From Hydrogenophaga sp. (GTDB lineage Bacteria; Pseudomonadota; Gammaproteobacteria; Burkholderiales; Burkholderiaceae_C): DNA of 64,000 bases. Positions 45,925 through 54,735 of the stretch are shown here, piece after piece. The stretch covers positions 1-64,000 of the forward strand of contig NZ_JAUCZF010000001.1 of assembly GCF_030373245.1 (NCBI RefSeq). Direction: 5' to 3'. The notes under the pieces were generated by a model. That model had not been told where the DNA came from. It did not search any database and worked only from the letters and a program-made list of their open reading frames with translations. A program made the translations under genes and the position numbers. The first letter of the stretch is position 1; every line of letters begins with the position of its first letter.

Positions 45925-46971
45925 ATGCACGCTTCGCCCTTCTTCGTTCTTGACCCGGCCCGCCGGCTGCGATCGCGCTTTGGCTCGTGTCTGGGCGTGA
46001 TCCTGCTGGCGCTCAGTCTCGATTCCGCCGCTGCCTTCGACCTGCAAGGGCACCGGGGAGCGCGTGGTCTTGCGCCAGAGAACACACTGGCTGGCTTCGA
46101 ACAGGCACTGGCGCTGGGCGTGAGCACGCTGGAACTCGATGTGGTGATCAGCGCCGATGGCGTGCCAGTGATCACGCACGATCCGGTGCTCAATCCCGAC
46201 ATCACGCGGGACGCCGCGGGCCGCTGGCTGCAGGAGCGCAACCAGCCCATTCACGCACTCACGGTGCAGGAGCTGCAGACCTGGGATGTGGGTCGCATCA
46301 ATCCCGCCAGCCGATATGCGCGGGACTTTGCCGAGCAGGTGCCGCGCGACGGTGAGCGCATCCCCACGCTCTCCAGCCTGTTCGAGCGGGTGCGCCAGCT
46401 CGGCGCGGACGGTGTGCGCTTCAACATCGAGACCAAGCTGCAGCCTGGCAGTGCCGTGCCCGCGGCCACGCCCGAGGCGTTCGTGCGCGCCATCGTCGAG
46501 GTGGTGCGTGCGCACGGCATGGAGCGCCGCGTCAGCCTGCAGAGCTTTGACTGGCGCACGCTGCAGATTGCCCAGCAGCTCGCGCCCGCGATCCCCACTG
46601 CCTACCTCACCGCCCAGCTGCCCCGATTCGACACCGTGAGCAGCGGCGAGTGGACGCTGGGTCTCAGGCGTGAGGCGTTCGAGAGCACGCCCGACCAGGT
46701 CGCCAGCGCTGGTGGCAAGATCTGGTCACCCCACCACAGCAACCTCAGCCAGGCCGTGCTGCGGCGCGCGCGGGAACTCCGGCTGCGCGTGATTCCCTGG
46801 ACCGTCAACGAGATCGCCGACATGGAGCGGCTGATGGACTGGGGCGTGGACGGCATCATCACCGACCGGCCCGACCGTTTGCGCGCGGTGATGCAACAGC
46901 GCGGCATGGCGCTGCCCGCCGCCACTGTGCCGCTGACACCGCTGCGCTCGGTGCAAATCCTGGATCGGTGA
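45925..46971 (+). CDS. Periplasmic glycerophosphodiester phosphodiesterase
   Basis: The 348-residue protein has a Sec signal (to DSAAA, about residue 38) and a GDPD TIM barrel. The metal and catalytic motifs are visible: GHRGARGLAPENT, STLELDVVISADGVPVITHDP and, near the end, VNEIADMERLMDWGVDGI followed by ITDRPD. It hydrolyses glycerophosphodiesters from phospholipids in the periplasm to glycerol 3-phosphate and an alcohol. Confidence 0.92.
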   Translation: MHASPFFVLDPARRLRSRFGSCLGVILLALSLDSAAAFDLQGHRGARGLAPENTLAGFEQALALGVSTLELDVVISADGVPVITHDPVLNPDITRDAAGRWLQERNQPIHALTVQELQTWDVGRINPASRYARDFAEQVPRDGERIPTLSSLFERVRQLGADGVRFNIETKLQPGSAVPAATPEAFVRAIVEVVRAHGMERRVSLQSFDWRTLQIAQQLAPAIPTAYLTAQLPRFDTVSSGEWTLGLRREAFESTPDQVASAGGKIWSPHHSNLSQAVLRRARELRLRVIPWTVNEIADMERLMDWGVDGIITDRPDRLRAVMQQRGMALPAATVPLTPLRSVQILDR

Positions 46972-47065
46972 GGCCGCCTGCCTGCTGTGCACCCACTTCG
47001 ATGGGACTCGGGTGTAAGTTCTGACGGCGCGGCGCGACCCAGGCTCCAAGCCACTGGAGAAGCCC

Positions 47066-47794
47066 ATGAACCGCGTCCATCACCCCCTGCTTGTCGCAAG
47101 CCTCGCGCTGCTGTCCCTGCCCGCATTCGCGGCTACTTGCGAAGTGACGGCGGGGGTCCGACCGCCGACCGTGGTCGAGCTCTACACCTCACAAGGCTGC
47201 AGCTCCTGCCCGCCTGCCGACCGATGGCTCTCGGGTCTGAAGAATCAGCCGGGCGTGATTGCGCTGGGCTTCCATGTGAACTACTGGAACCACCTGGGCT
47301 GGAAAGATCCGTTTGCCACGCCGCAGACCACCGAGCGCCAGCGCCAGATCAAGGAGGCGATTCGCGGCCAATACGTCTACACGCCGCAGGTGGTGCTCAA
47401 CGGCGAAGACTACCGGGGCTGGCGTGGCCAACGTGCTGATCAGCTGCCGGCACTGAAGGCGCCGGACGTGCCCGGCCTGCGGCTGGTGCGCTCGGGTCAG
47501 CAGGTGACGGCTCAGATCGGCGCGGGCAAAGGCTCAGCCATGCTGGGCGGCTACTGGGCGGTGCTGCAGGACGATCAGAGGAGCGCCGTCACACGGGGCG
47601 AAAACGCCGGCGAAACGCTTCGCAACGACCATGTGGTGCGGCTCTACCAGCCGGTGGCACCCTGGGCCGCCGACCAGACCAGGCAACACACGCTGAGCCT
47701 GAGCGGGGTCACTGGCCAGCGGGTGGTGTTTGTCGTAACGCAGGCCGACGGGCTGAAGCCCGTGCAGGCGGCTGCGCTCAGCTGTGACGGCTGA
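47066..47794 (+). CDS. DUF1223 secreted thioredoxin-like protein
   Basis: This 242-residue protein has a Sec signal (to AFAA, residue 23) and the DUF1223 pattern: VVELYTSQGCSSCPPADRWL (a CSSC pair in a thioredoxin-like position), GFHVNYWNHLGWKDPFATP and YTPQVVLNGEDYRGWRG. The role is unknown; the CxxC suggests a periplasmic or secreted redox function. Confidence 0.88.
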   Translation: MNRVHHPLLVASLALLSLPAFAATCEVTAGVRPPTVVELYTSQGCSSCPPADRWLSGLKNQPGVIALGFHVNYWNHLGWKDPFATPQTTERQRQIKEAIRGQYVYTPQVVLNGEDYRGWRGQRADQLPALKAPDVPGLRLVRSGQQVTAQIGAGKGSAMLGGYWAVLQDDQRSAVTRGENAGETLRNDHVVRLYQPVAPWAADQTRQHTLSLSGVTGQRVVFVVTQADGLKPVQAAALSCDG

Positions 47795-47806
47795 GCGGCT
47801 GACCTT

Positions 47807-48343
47807 TCAGCGCAGTTGGCGTTTGCGCGAGCGCCAGATCAGCCAGCCCCAAACCCCCGCGAGCGCCAGGTAATTCGCCCAGACAAAGCCCGGGCGGTTC
47901 CAGGCCACGCCGTCAAACCCCCAGTACGTCAGCGGGTACCAGACCGGCGAGGGAAAGAACTCGGCCGAGTGGGTGAACACATCGATCACGATGTGCGACC
48001 ACCAGCCCAACAGGGGCAGCCACAATGCACCCCGACGCCACCACACGATGGCGCTCACCAGCGTGGCCACGATCGCGCTGTGAAAAACGCAGTGCAGGTG
48101 ATGAGCCCAGAAAAGGATCGCGTGTGGCATCGGCGGCTCCTGCCCGGGCGATGCGGTGGCGTATTGCCACCATTCGGTGCTGGACAGCGTGGTCAGCGCC
48201 CAGCCACTCACCGGCAGCATGTGAGCCAGGTCGGGCACCACAGCGAGCGCCACGGTCCAGCCCAACAGCGAAGCGGGAGGGCGCTGGCGCGAAACGGCCA
48301 CCACCGCGGCCCCCGCCCAGAGACCGTGCGCCAGGATGTCCAT
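47807..48343 (-). CDS. Membrane protein, probable metal-dependent hydrolase-like (DUF457-type)
   Basis: The 178-residue protein has about four hydrophobic helices with histidines and aspartates at their ends (MDILAHGLWAG, VPDLAHMLPV, WWSHIVIDVFTHS). This arrangement resembles the inner-membrane YdjM/DUF457 family of putative metal-dependent hydrolases. The assignment is tentative. It lies 35 bases downstream of the CusF-like gene and may be cotranscribed with it. Confidence 0.6.
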   Translation of the reverse strand: MDILAHGLWAGAAVVAVSRQRPPASLLGWTVALAVVPDLAHMLPVSGWALTTLSSTEWWQYATASPGQEPPMPHAILFWAHHLHCVFHSAIVATLVSAIVWWRRGALWLPLLGWWSHIVIDVFTHSAEFFPSPVWYPLTYWGFDGVAWNRPGFVWANYLALAGVWGWLIWRSRKRQLR

Positions 48344-48378
48344 CGGTGAGTGCTGCCCGCGGGCTCATCGGCGCCGGA

Positions 48379-48708
48379 TCATTTCGCCGGCTGGATGTCG
48401 GTGACCACCATCTGCCCGCCCTGGTCGACCGCCACAAAGCGCACCTTGTCACCCACCGCCACTTTGTCGAGCAGGGCTGGATCCTTGATGGTGAACACCA
48501 TGGTCATGGGCGGCATGTCCAGGCTCTTGATCGGACCGTGCTTGATGGTGAGCTTGCCGGTGTCTTTGCTGACCTTTCGGATTTCGCCATCGGCCATTTC
48601 GGTGGCGGGCGCAACAGCCGACGGCGTGGCCTGGGCGGCGGCTGGCAGGCTCCAGGCAAGCGGCGCGGCGAGCGCGGCGGCCAGGGCGAGGGTGCGGATC
48701 GGAGTCAT
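48379..48708 (-). CDS. CusF-like periplasmic copper-binding protein
   Basis: The 109-residue product has a Sec signal (to PAAAQA, residue 27) and a CusF-type OB fold. The metal site fits LTIKHGPIKSLDMPPMTMVF, with His and two Met; the Trp that stacks on copper in E. coli CusF is Met here, a common variant. It is a periplasmic Cu(I) chaperone, downstream of the cupredoxin-DUF411 gene. Confidence 0.85.
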   Translation of the reverse strand: MTPIRTLALAAALAAPLAWSLPAAAQATPSAVAPATEMADGEIRKVSKDTGKLTIKHGPIKSLDMPPMTMVFTIKDPALLDKVAVGDKVRFVAVDQGGQMVVTDIQPAK

Positions 48709-48719
48709 GTGGTTTTCCT

Positions 48720-49736
48720 TCAGGAGTAATGTTGAAACACGGTGGTGTTGCCGTCTCGGGTCACGAGCAACACGTCGTAGGGGTCTTTTCGGCCTCCGTA
48801 CTCGGGGCCGTCCATGCCAGGCGAGCCGATCGGCATGCGCGGCACCGACAGGCCCAGGGCCTGCGGCTTCTCCTTGAGCAGACGCTGGATATCGCGCGCC
48901 GGCACGTGGCCCTCGATCACATAACCCGCCACCAGGGCGGTGTGGCAGGAGCCGTATTTCTGCGGCATGCCGAGCCGGCTGCGAATCGCGCTGTTGCCGG
49001 TATCGAAGGTCTGGGTGCGAAAACCGTTCTTCTCCAGGTAAATCACCCAGTCCTTGCAGCAGCCGCAGTTCGGGTCTTTCCAGACCTGCACCAGCGGACC
49101 GGCGGGGGCCGTGGCCGATTGCGCGAGTGCCCAGCCGGGCAGCCAGGCAGCCGCCGCGAGCGCCGCAAGGTGGCGGCGGCGAAGGCCTTGAGGTTCGGTG
49201 CGGGAGGTGGCTGTGTTCATCATGGCTTGGCTCCAGATTGAGGCTTTGACCAGAATCTTGCCCACCATGCCAGCTTCGAAGTGGCCGGGCAGCAGGCAGG
49301 CGAATTCAAAGTCGCCGGGTCGGTTGAATGTCCAGACGATCTCACCGGTCTTGCCCGGCGCCACGTGGGCCATGTAGGGCTCCTCGTGTTCCATGTTGGG
49401 GAAGCGCTTCATGAGCGCCGCGTGTTCGGACAGCTCCTGCTGGGTGCCAATGACCAGCTCGTGCATCACCTTTCCGGTGTTGGTGAGGGTCAGGCGCACG
49501 GTATCACCCTGGTTGACTTCGATGCTCGCGGGCGTGAACCGCATGTTGTCGCTCATTGCAATGGCGATGGTGCGCCTCACCGCCCGGGCATCGCCGGCAA
49601 TGCCCCAGGCCTTTTGTTCTTTGACCACGGGGCCTGCCTTCTTGGCATGGGTTTCTTCGCCGTGGGCCCACGCGGGCGAGGCGACGAACAGGGTCAGCGA
49701 GACCAACAGAGGGGTAACAAGCGCATTCATCGGCAC
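48720..49736 (-). CDS. Cupredoxin-DUF411 in-frame fusion
   Basis: The 338-codon frame joins two secreted proteins. Residues 1-24 are a Sec signal and 50-165 a cupredoxin with copper ligands around GKVMHELVIG and FACLLPGHFEAGM. Then comes KASIWSQAMMNTATS and a second complete signal region (LRRRHLAALAAAAWLPGWAL), followed by a DUF411 domain with CGCC (DPNCGCCKDWV). The two are normally separate genes. The join includes a TCA codon (49241-49239) that would be a TGA stop with one base change. An internal start with its own GGAG remains, so two proteins may still be made. Confidence 0.75.
   Translation of the reverse strand: MPMNALVTPLLVSLTLFVASPAWAHGEETHAKKAGPVVKEQKAWGIAGDARAVRRTIAIAMSDNMRFTPASIEVNQGDTVRLTLTNTGKVMHELVIGTQQELSEHAALMKRFPNMEHEEPYMAHVAPGKTGEIVWTFNRPGDFEFACLLPGHFEAGMVGKILVKASIWSQAMMNTATSRTEPQGLRRRHLAALAAAAWLPGWALAQSATAPAGPLVQVWKDPNCGCCKDWVIYLEKNGFRTQTFDTGNSAIRSRLGMPQKYGSCHTALVAGYVIEGHVPARDIQRLLKEKPQALGLSVPRMPIGSPGMDGPEYGGRKDPYDVLLVTRDGNTTVFQHYS
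49218..49234 (-). promoter_or_regulatory. Internal ribosome binding site and start for the DUF411 part
   Basis: On the minus strand CTGGAG (ending near 49231) is followed after seven to eight bases by ATGATG (49223-49218). The codons after it encode a full signal peptide, so independent translation of the DUF411 protein is likely. Confidence 0.55.
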
Positions 49737-49800
49737 AGGCTTTCAGAGGGATCGGACATCGAAAAAGTTCATGACGGGCAAGACTGCCAGCGGCTGGAGT

Positions 49801-51240
49801 TCAATGTGAGTGACCCTTGGGCTTGACCGCCTGGGCGTTCGCTGGCGACGGTTTCTCCATGGGCACGGGCGCCGGATTGTTGAGCCCGGTCACGGGTCGA
49901 CCGCCAGCCTTCACCTCGGACTGGAAACGCGCTGGTTCGGCCAGGGCGCCGGTGTACTCGAAGGCCGAGGTGCCAGGGGGATGGGCATACCAGCCCTGGT
50001 CGCTGTAGTCACCGGGTTTCTGGTCTTTGCGAACCTTGAACACGGTGAACATGCCGCCCATCTCAAGCGATCCGTACTGGCCGCGGCCGGTCATCATGGG
50101 CGCGGTGTTGTCCGGGATCTGCATCTCCATTTCACCCATGTCGGCCATGCCGCGCTCGCCCATGACCATGTAGTCGGGCGCCACCTGCTGGATCTTGTTC
50201 ACCAGACCGCGGTGGTCGATGCCGATCATGGTCGGCACGTCGTGGCCCATGGCGTTCATGGTGTGGTGGCTCTTGTGGCAATGCATGGCCCAGTCGCCCT
50301 CTTCGTCGGCCAGCAGCTCGATCTGCCGCATCTGGCCCACCGCCACGTCGGTCGTGACCTCCCACCAGCGCGAGCCCGGTGCAGTGGGTCCGCCGTCGGT
50401 ACCGGTCACCTGGAATTCGTGGCCATGCAAGTGGATCGGGTGGTTGGTCATGGTGAGGTTGCCCACCCGGATACGCACCTTGTCATTGAGCCGCACATTG
50501 AGTGTGTCGATGTCCGGAAACACCCGGCTGTTCCAGCACCAGATGTTGAAGTCGAGCATGGTGTTGATCTGTGGCGTGCGGGCGCCGGGCTCGACATCGA
50601 AGGCGTTGAGCAGGAAGCAGAAGTCGCGGTCGACTTCGCTGATGTGCGGGTGCCTGGCCTTGGGATGCGTGACCCAGAAGCCCATCATGCCCATCGCCAT
50701 CTGCACCATTTCGTCGGCGTGGGGGTGGTACATGAAGGTGCCGGGCCGGCGCGCCACGAATTCGTAGACGTAGGTCTTGCCCACCGGAATGGCCTTCTGA
50801 TTGAGACCGGCCACGCCATCCATGCCGTTGGGCAGGCGCTGCCCATGCCAGTGGATGCTGGTGTGCTCGGGCAGCTTGTTGGTGACGAAGATGCGCACGC
50901 GGTCGCCTTCGACCACCTCGATGGTCGGTCCCGGGCTCTGCCCGTTGTAGCCCCACATGTTGACCTTGAAACCCTTGGAGACCTCACGCACCACCGGCTC
51001 GGCCACCAGGTGGAACTCCTTCACGTTGTTGTTCATGCGCCAGGGCAAGGTCCAGCCGTTGAGCGTGACCACCGGGTTGTAGGGGCGTCCGGTCTGAGGC
51101 GTCAGGGGCGGTGCGGTGTTGACAGAGGTCTGGATCACCGGCTCGGGCAGTGCCGCGAGGGCCGATCGGGCCACGGCCACGCTGGCCAGCGAGACAGCGG
51201 CACCGGTGAAAAACTGTCGTCGGGCGTTGGGAGACGTCAT
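49801..51240 (-). CDS. Multicopper oxidase (copper-resistance type)
   Basis: This 479-residue enzyme has a twin-arginine signal (NARRQFFTGAAVSLAS, residues 5-20) and three cupredoxin domains. The copper-binding motifs are complete: IHWHGQRLPNGMDG, MYHPHADEM, NHPIHLHGHEF and MHCHKSHHTMNAMGHDVPTM. The Met- and His-rich stretches (DYMVMGERGMADMGEMEM) suit a cuprous oxidase. It oxidises Cu(I) in the periplasm. The start at 51240 fits the Tat signal; the frame continues upstream inside the neighbouring gene. Confidence 0.9.
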   Translation of the reverse strand: MTSPNARRQFFTGAAVSLASVAVARSALAALPEPVIQTSVNTAPPLTPQTGRPYNPVVTLNGWTLPWRMNNNVKEFHLVAEPVVREVSKGFKVNMWGYNGQSPGPTIEVVEGDRVRIFVTNKLPEHTSIHWHGQRLPNGMDGVAGLNQKAIPVGKTYVYEFVARRPGTFMYHPHADEMVQMAMGMMGFWVTHPKARHPHISEVDRDFCFLLNAFDVEPGARTPQINTMLDFNIWCWNSRVFPDIDTLNVRLNDKVRIRVGNLTMTNHPIHLHGHEFQVTGTDGGPTAPGSRWWEVTTDVAVGQMRQIELLADEEGDWAMHCHKSHHTMNAMGHDVPTMIGIDHRGLVNKIQQVAPDYMVMGERGMADMGEMEMQIPDNTAPMMTGRGQYGSLEMGGMFTVFKVRKDQKPGDYSDQGWYAHPPGTSAFEYTGALAEPARFQSEVKAGGRPVTGLNNPAPVPMEKPSPANAQAVKPKGHSH

Positions 51241-51253
51241 GTGGGGTCCTGAA

Positions 51254-52402
51254 TCAGTGAGCGGGTGCGGCTGCTTCTGTGCCACCACCACCGGGCGAGA
51301 CAAAGCTGGTGGGCGCGCCACCTTGCAGCGTCCATTGCAGATCGGTCTCGGCGAGCCAGAAGTCGCGCTGGGCTTCGATGGCATCGACCTCGGCGCTGGC
51401 CTGGTTACCGACCTCGCCCAGCAGGTCCCACACGCTCTTGAGCATGCCGTTGTAGTGCAGCAGCGTTTCCTCGGTGATGAAGCTTCGCAGCTGGAGCACC
51501 TCGCCTCGGCTGGCGCGCGCGATCGCGTGGCTGGTCTGGAGCACCGCGAAGGCGGTCTCGGAAGCGATCCGGTTGCGCACCGCATCGATGCCGGGCACGT
51601 GCGCCTGAACCGCGGACAGTCGCTGTTGCCAGGTGTCACGGGTCAGCGACTCTGTCGGCAGTTCGGGCAGATCGGCGGGCAGACCCAGGCGCGTGTCGGA
51701 CCCGCTCAGACGCAGCAATTGCAGCAGCGCACCATCGGCCTTCATGGAAGCGACCTGCGCCCTCTGCAGCGCCACGCGGGCCGAGGCGCGCGCCAGCTGG
51801 AAGGGCGTGGCCTGCAAGGGGCTCCAGTTGCCCACGCTGACCATGCGCCGGCCGAGTTCTTCGCCGGCCTCGGCGCTGGTGAGCGCCGCCTCCCGAAACC
51901 GCAGCAGCTTGCGCGCAGCGACCGCGTTCAGCCACGCCCTGCGCGCGTCCGTAGCCACTTCCAGCAGCTCGTCCATGTCGTCCACGCGCCGCTGCAGGCT
52001 GGGGTCGACCGTGTCCCAGCGGCCATCGGCCACGCGCTGTGTGGCCTCGGCGCCAAGGCGGCTCTGGGTACGCGCCAGCTCGCGGTGCACGCGCCAGGCC
52101 TGACGCACCGCATCGGCTGGCGTCATGAGCATCAGGTTGGGCGCGGCGGCCGGCGCGGCCGAGTCGGCCTTCAGGTTGGCGCTCTCCCACTTGAGCAGGT
52201 CGATGTGGCCGCGCTTGAACTGGGCCACGGCGTCGTTGGCGCCGCGCCAGTCGGTCAGGGGTGGGGGCATACCGGCCTGGGGCGGCGCGTTGGCCGTCTG
52301 AGACCAGGCGCTCAAGGGCAGCAGCAACGCAAGGGCGGCGTGACCGATCCGCGTCCGCCATGCGCGGCGCGGGTGGGCAGGCAATAGGCGTTTTTTAGGC
52401 AT
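51254..52402 (-). CDS. TolC-family outer-membrane efflux-like protein
   Basis: The 382-residue product has a Sec signal (to WSQTA, about residue 35) and long coiled-coil helices typical of outer membrane factor proteins (SLQRRVDDMDELLEVATDAR, QLARASARVALQRAQVASM, NGMLKSVWDLLGEVGNQASA). It is shorter than TolC and resembles proteins found beside copper-type multicopper oxidases. No inner-membrane pump gene is present here. It heads the copper operon, 13 bases before the oxidase. Confidence 0.8.
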   Translation of the reverse strand: MPKKRLLPAHPRRAWRTRIGHAALALLLPLSAWSQTANAPPQAGMPPPLTDWRGANDAVAQFKRGHIDLLKWESANLKADSAAPAAAPNLMLMTPADAVRQAWRVHRELARTQSRLGAEATQRVADGRWDTVDPSLQRRVDDMDELLEVATDARRAWLNAVAARKLLRFREAALTSAEAGEELGRRMVSVGNWSPLQATPFQLARASARVALQRAQVASMKADGALLQLLRLSGSDTRLGLPADLPELPTESLTRDTWQQRLSAVQAHVPGIDAVRNRIASETAFAVLQTSHAIARASRGEVLQLRSFITEETLLHYNGMLKSVWDLLGEVGNQASAEVDAIEAQRDFWLAETDLQWTLQGGAPTSFVSPGGGGTEAAAPAH

Positions 52403-52425
52403 GCCCGCAGTGTCACGGCTGCTGC

Positions 52426-52443
52426 CCGACAGGCGTCTGTCGG
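52426..52443. promoter_or_regulatory. Inverted repeat beside the copper regulator box
   Basis: CCGACAG, four bases, CTGTCGG directly abuts the 24-bp palindrome in the divergent promoter region. It may be a second protein site or an mRNA leader hairpin of the left operon. Confidence 0.4.
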
Positions 52444-52467
52444 CAACATGACAAATTTGTCATGTTG
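52444..52467. promoter_or_regulatory. Perfect 24-bp palindrome, CopR/CusR-type box
   Basis: The two halves, CAACATGACAAA and its reverse complement, are perfect over 24 bases. The core TGACAAATTTGTCA resembles the AT-rich sites of CopR/CusR regulators of copper systems. It lies 36 bases before the regulator's GTG and 42 bases before the divergent TolC-like gene, so it can serve both. Confidence 0.7.
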
Positions 52468-52502
52468 GGCTGGACCGAGCGCGAGCGGGCACACTACAGG
52501 CC

Positions 52503-53189
52503 GTGAACATCCTGATCGTCGAAGACGAGCCCAAAACCGGCGAGTACTTGCGCCAGGGGCTGCGCGAGGCCGGTTTTGTCGTGGACCTCGCCACCCGAGG
52601 CAACGATGGCCTGCATCTGGCACTCGTTGGTCAGCACGACCTGGTGATCCTCGACGTGATGCTGCCCGGGCTCGACGGCTGGCAGGTGCTCAAAGGCCTG
52701 CGCAGCATGGGGCGGCAGATGCCGGTGCTGTTTCTCACTGCGCGTGATCAGGTCGAAGACCGGGTTCAGGGCCTGGAGCTGGGCGCAGATGACTACCTCG
52801 TCAAACCCTTTTCTTTCGCCGAGCTGCTGGCCCGCGTGCGGGTGATCCTTCGCCGGGGGCGCCCCGGGCAGGAGCTGACCACCTTGCGTCTGGCCGATCT
52901 GGAGCTCGACCTGCTGCGCCGGCGCATCACGCGCGCAGGTCGGCGCATCGACCTCACCGCCAAGGAGTTTGGCCTGCTAGAGCTGCTGATGCGGCGCCAG
53001 GGCGAGGTGCTGCCGCGCTCGCTGATCGCCTCCCAGGTCTGGGACCTCAACTTCGACAGCGACACCAACGTGATCGATGTGGCGGTACGCCGACTGCGTG
53101 CCAAGGTGGACGAGGGCTTTGAGCCGCGTCTCATCCACACCGTGCGCGGCATGGGCTATGTGATGGAGATACCAGAGGCCGAAGCGTGA
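52503..53189 (+). CDS. cusR: Heavy-metal response regulator (CusR/CopR type)
   Basis: This 228-residue OmpR-family regulator has a receiver domain (1-115) with acidic pocket EDE (7-9), phosphoacceptor Asp51 in VILDVMLPG and Lys in LVKPFSF, then a winged-helix DNA-binding domain (about 130-225). Sequence style and context with multicopper oxidase genes point to a copper-sensing system. It begins at GTG 52503 and overlaps the kinase gene. Confidence 0.9.
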   Translation: MNILIVEDEPKTGEYLRQGLREAGFVVDLATRGNDGLHLALVGQHDLVILDVMLPGLDGWQVLKGLRSMGRQMPVLFLTARDQVEDRVQGLELGADDYLVKPFSFAELLARVRVILRRGRPGQELTTLRLADLELDLLRRRITRAGRRIDLTAKEFGLLELLMRRQGEVLPRSLIASQVWDLNFDSDTNVIDVAVRRLRAKVDEGFEPRLIHTVRGMGYVMEIPEAEA

Positions 53190-54565
53190 ACCAGCGCCTC
53201 ACACTGACCGCACGCCTCACCCTGCTCTACAGCGTGGTCTCGATGGCCGTTCTGTGCGGGCTGGGCGCGCTGGTGACGCTGGCCAACCAGGCACACTTTG
53301 TCGATCTGGACCGCGACTACCTCGCCGACAAGGCCGCCCTGGTGCGTCAGGTGGTGGGCAGCAGCAATGACCTGGGCGAACTGTCACGGCGGCTGGCCGA
53401 ACTGATGCAAAGCCACACCGGCCTCACGGTGCGGCTGGAGCAGGCACAGCGCACTCTGTACGGAGCAGTCGCCGAGACTTTCCCGGCCGAACTGGCGCCC
53501 TCCCCGGGCAGCCTGCAACCAACCGACTGGGCCTGGGACGGCACCCTGCTGCGCGGCGCGGCAGTGACCTTGCCAGCGCCGCTGTTTCTGGGCGGCGACA
53601 GCGCGCCGGCCCTTCGTCTGCTGCTGGCCATGGACACGCACCACCACACCCACTTCATGGAAGAGCTTCAACGCAGCCTCCTGATCTACCTGGTGGTCGC
53701 GGCGCTGCTCAGTGGAGTACTGGCCTGGTGGGCTGCACGGCGCGGCCTGGCGCCGCTGCGCGACATGCGCGAACGCGCCCGGCGGGTGACGGCCCACCAG
53801 CTGGATGAGCGCATGCCGGTGGCCAGCGTGCCAGTGGAAATGGCCGAGCTCGCCGCCGAACTCAACACCATGCTGGAGCGGCTGCAACGCGACTTCCAGC
53901 GCCTGTCGGAATTCTCCAGCGATCTGGCGCACGAGCTGCGCACCCCCATCAGCAACCTGCTGACCCAGACCCAGGTCACGCTGGCGCAGCAGCGCGAAGC
54001 CCCGGCCTACCGCGACACGCTGGCGTCCAACGCCGAGGAGTTTCAGCGCCTGGGCCGCATGGTGTCCGACATGCTGCTGCTGGCCAAGACCGAGCACGGC
54101 CTGGCGCTGCCGCACCGCGAGCCGATCCGCCTGCGCGAAGAAGTGCAGGCGCTGTTTGATTTTTATGACGCGGTGGCCGACGACAAAGGCATCTGTCTGG
54201 TGCTGGAGGGCGACGCGACGGTGACCGGCGACAAGCTGATGCTGCGCCGCGCCATCAGCAACCTGCTGTCCAACGCCATCCGCCACGCGCCGGCGCAGTC
54301 TCGCGTGGCCGTTCGCCTGAGCCAGACGCGCGGTGAACCCAGCCTGTGCGTGGAGAATGCCGGCCCCACGATTGCGCCCGAACATCTGCCGCGCCTGTTC
54401 GACCGCTTCTACCGGGTCGACAAATCGCGTACCCAGCTTGGCGCCGAGGGCACCGGTCTCGGGCTGGCCATCACCCAGGCCATCATGGCTGCCCACGGCG
54501 GCCTCGTTTCGGTCGATTCGTCGAACCAGCGAACCTGCTTCTGTCTGAGATTTCCAGTCCATTGA
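53186..54565 (+). CDS. cusS: Heavy-metal sensor histidine kinase (CusS type)
   Basis: The 459-residue kinase has two membrane helices (about 12-35 and 160-185) around a periplasmic sensor, a HAMP domain (185-238), a HisKA domain with the H-box [16 protein letters not shown] (about 250) and an ATPase domain with [10 protein letters not shown]. The sensor loop contains [11 protein letters not shown], a histidine cluster that could bind metal. It starts at GTG, overlapping the cusR stop as GTGA. Confidence 0.9.
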   Translation: MNQRLTLTARLTLLYSVVSMAVLCGLGALVTLANQAHFVDLDRDYLADKAALVRQVVGSSNDLGELSRRLAELMQSHTGLTVRLEQAQRTLYGAVAETFPAELAPSPGSLQPTDWAWDGTLLRGAAVTLPAPLFLGGDSAPALRLLLAMDTHHHTHFMEELQRSLLIYLVVAALLSGVLAWWAARRGLAPLRDMRERARRVTAHQLDERMPVASVPVEMAELAAELNTMLERLQRDFQRLSEFSSDLAHELRTPISNLLTQTQVTLAQQREAPAYRDTLASNAEEFQRLGRMVSDMLLLAKTEHGLALPHREPIRLREEVQALFDFYDAVADDKGICLVLEGDATVTGDKLMLRRAISNLLSNAIRHAPAQSRVAVRLSQTRGEPSLCVENAGPTIAPEHLPRLFDRFYRVDKSRTQLGAEGTGLGLAITQAIMAAHGGLVSVDSSNQRTCFCLRFPVH

Positions 54566-54735
54566 CGCTCAGAGGCCGCTGGGATTGGCCTTGCGCGAAC
54601 GCGCCTTCCCCAAGCGTCGATATGAGGCCAGAACCGGGCTGTATTCCACGGATTGAGCGGCCGCATGGCCCCTAGCATCATTCCATCCCTTCTCTGTCCA
54701 CCCTCACGGAGCCGCCTGAACCAAGGCCAAACGCC

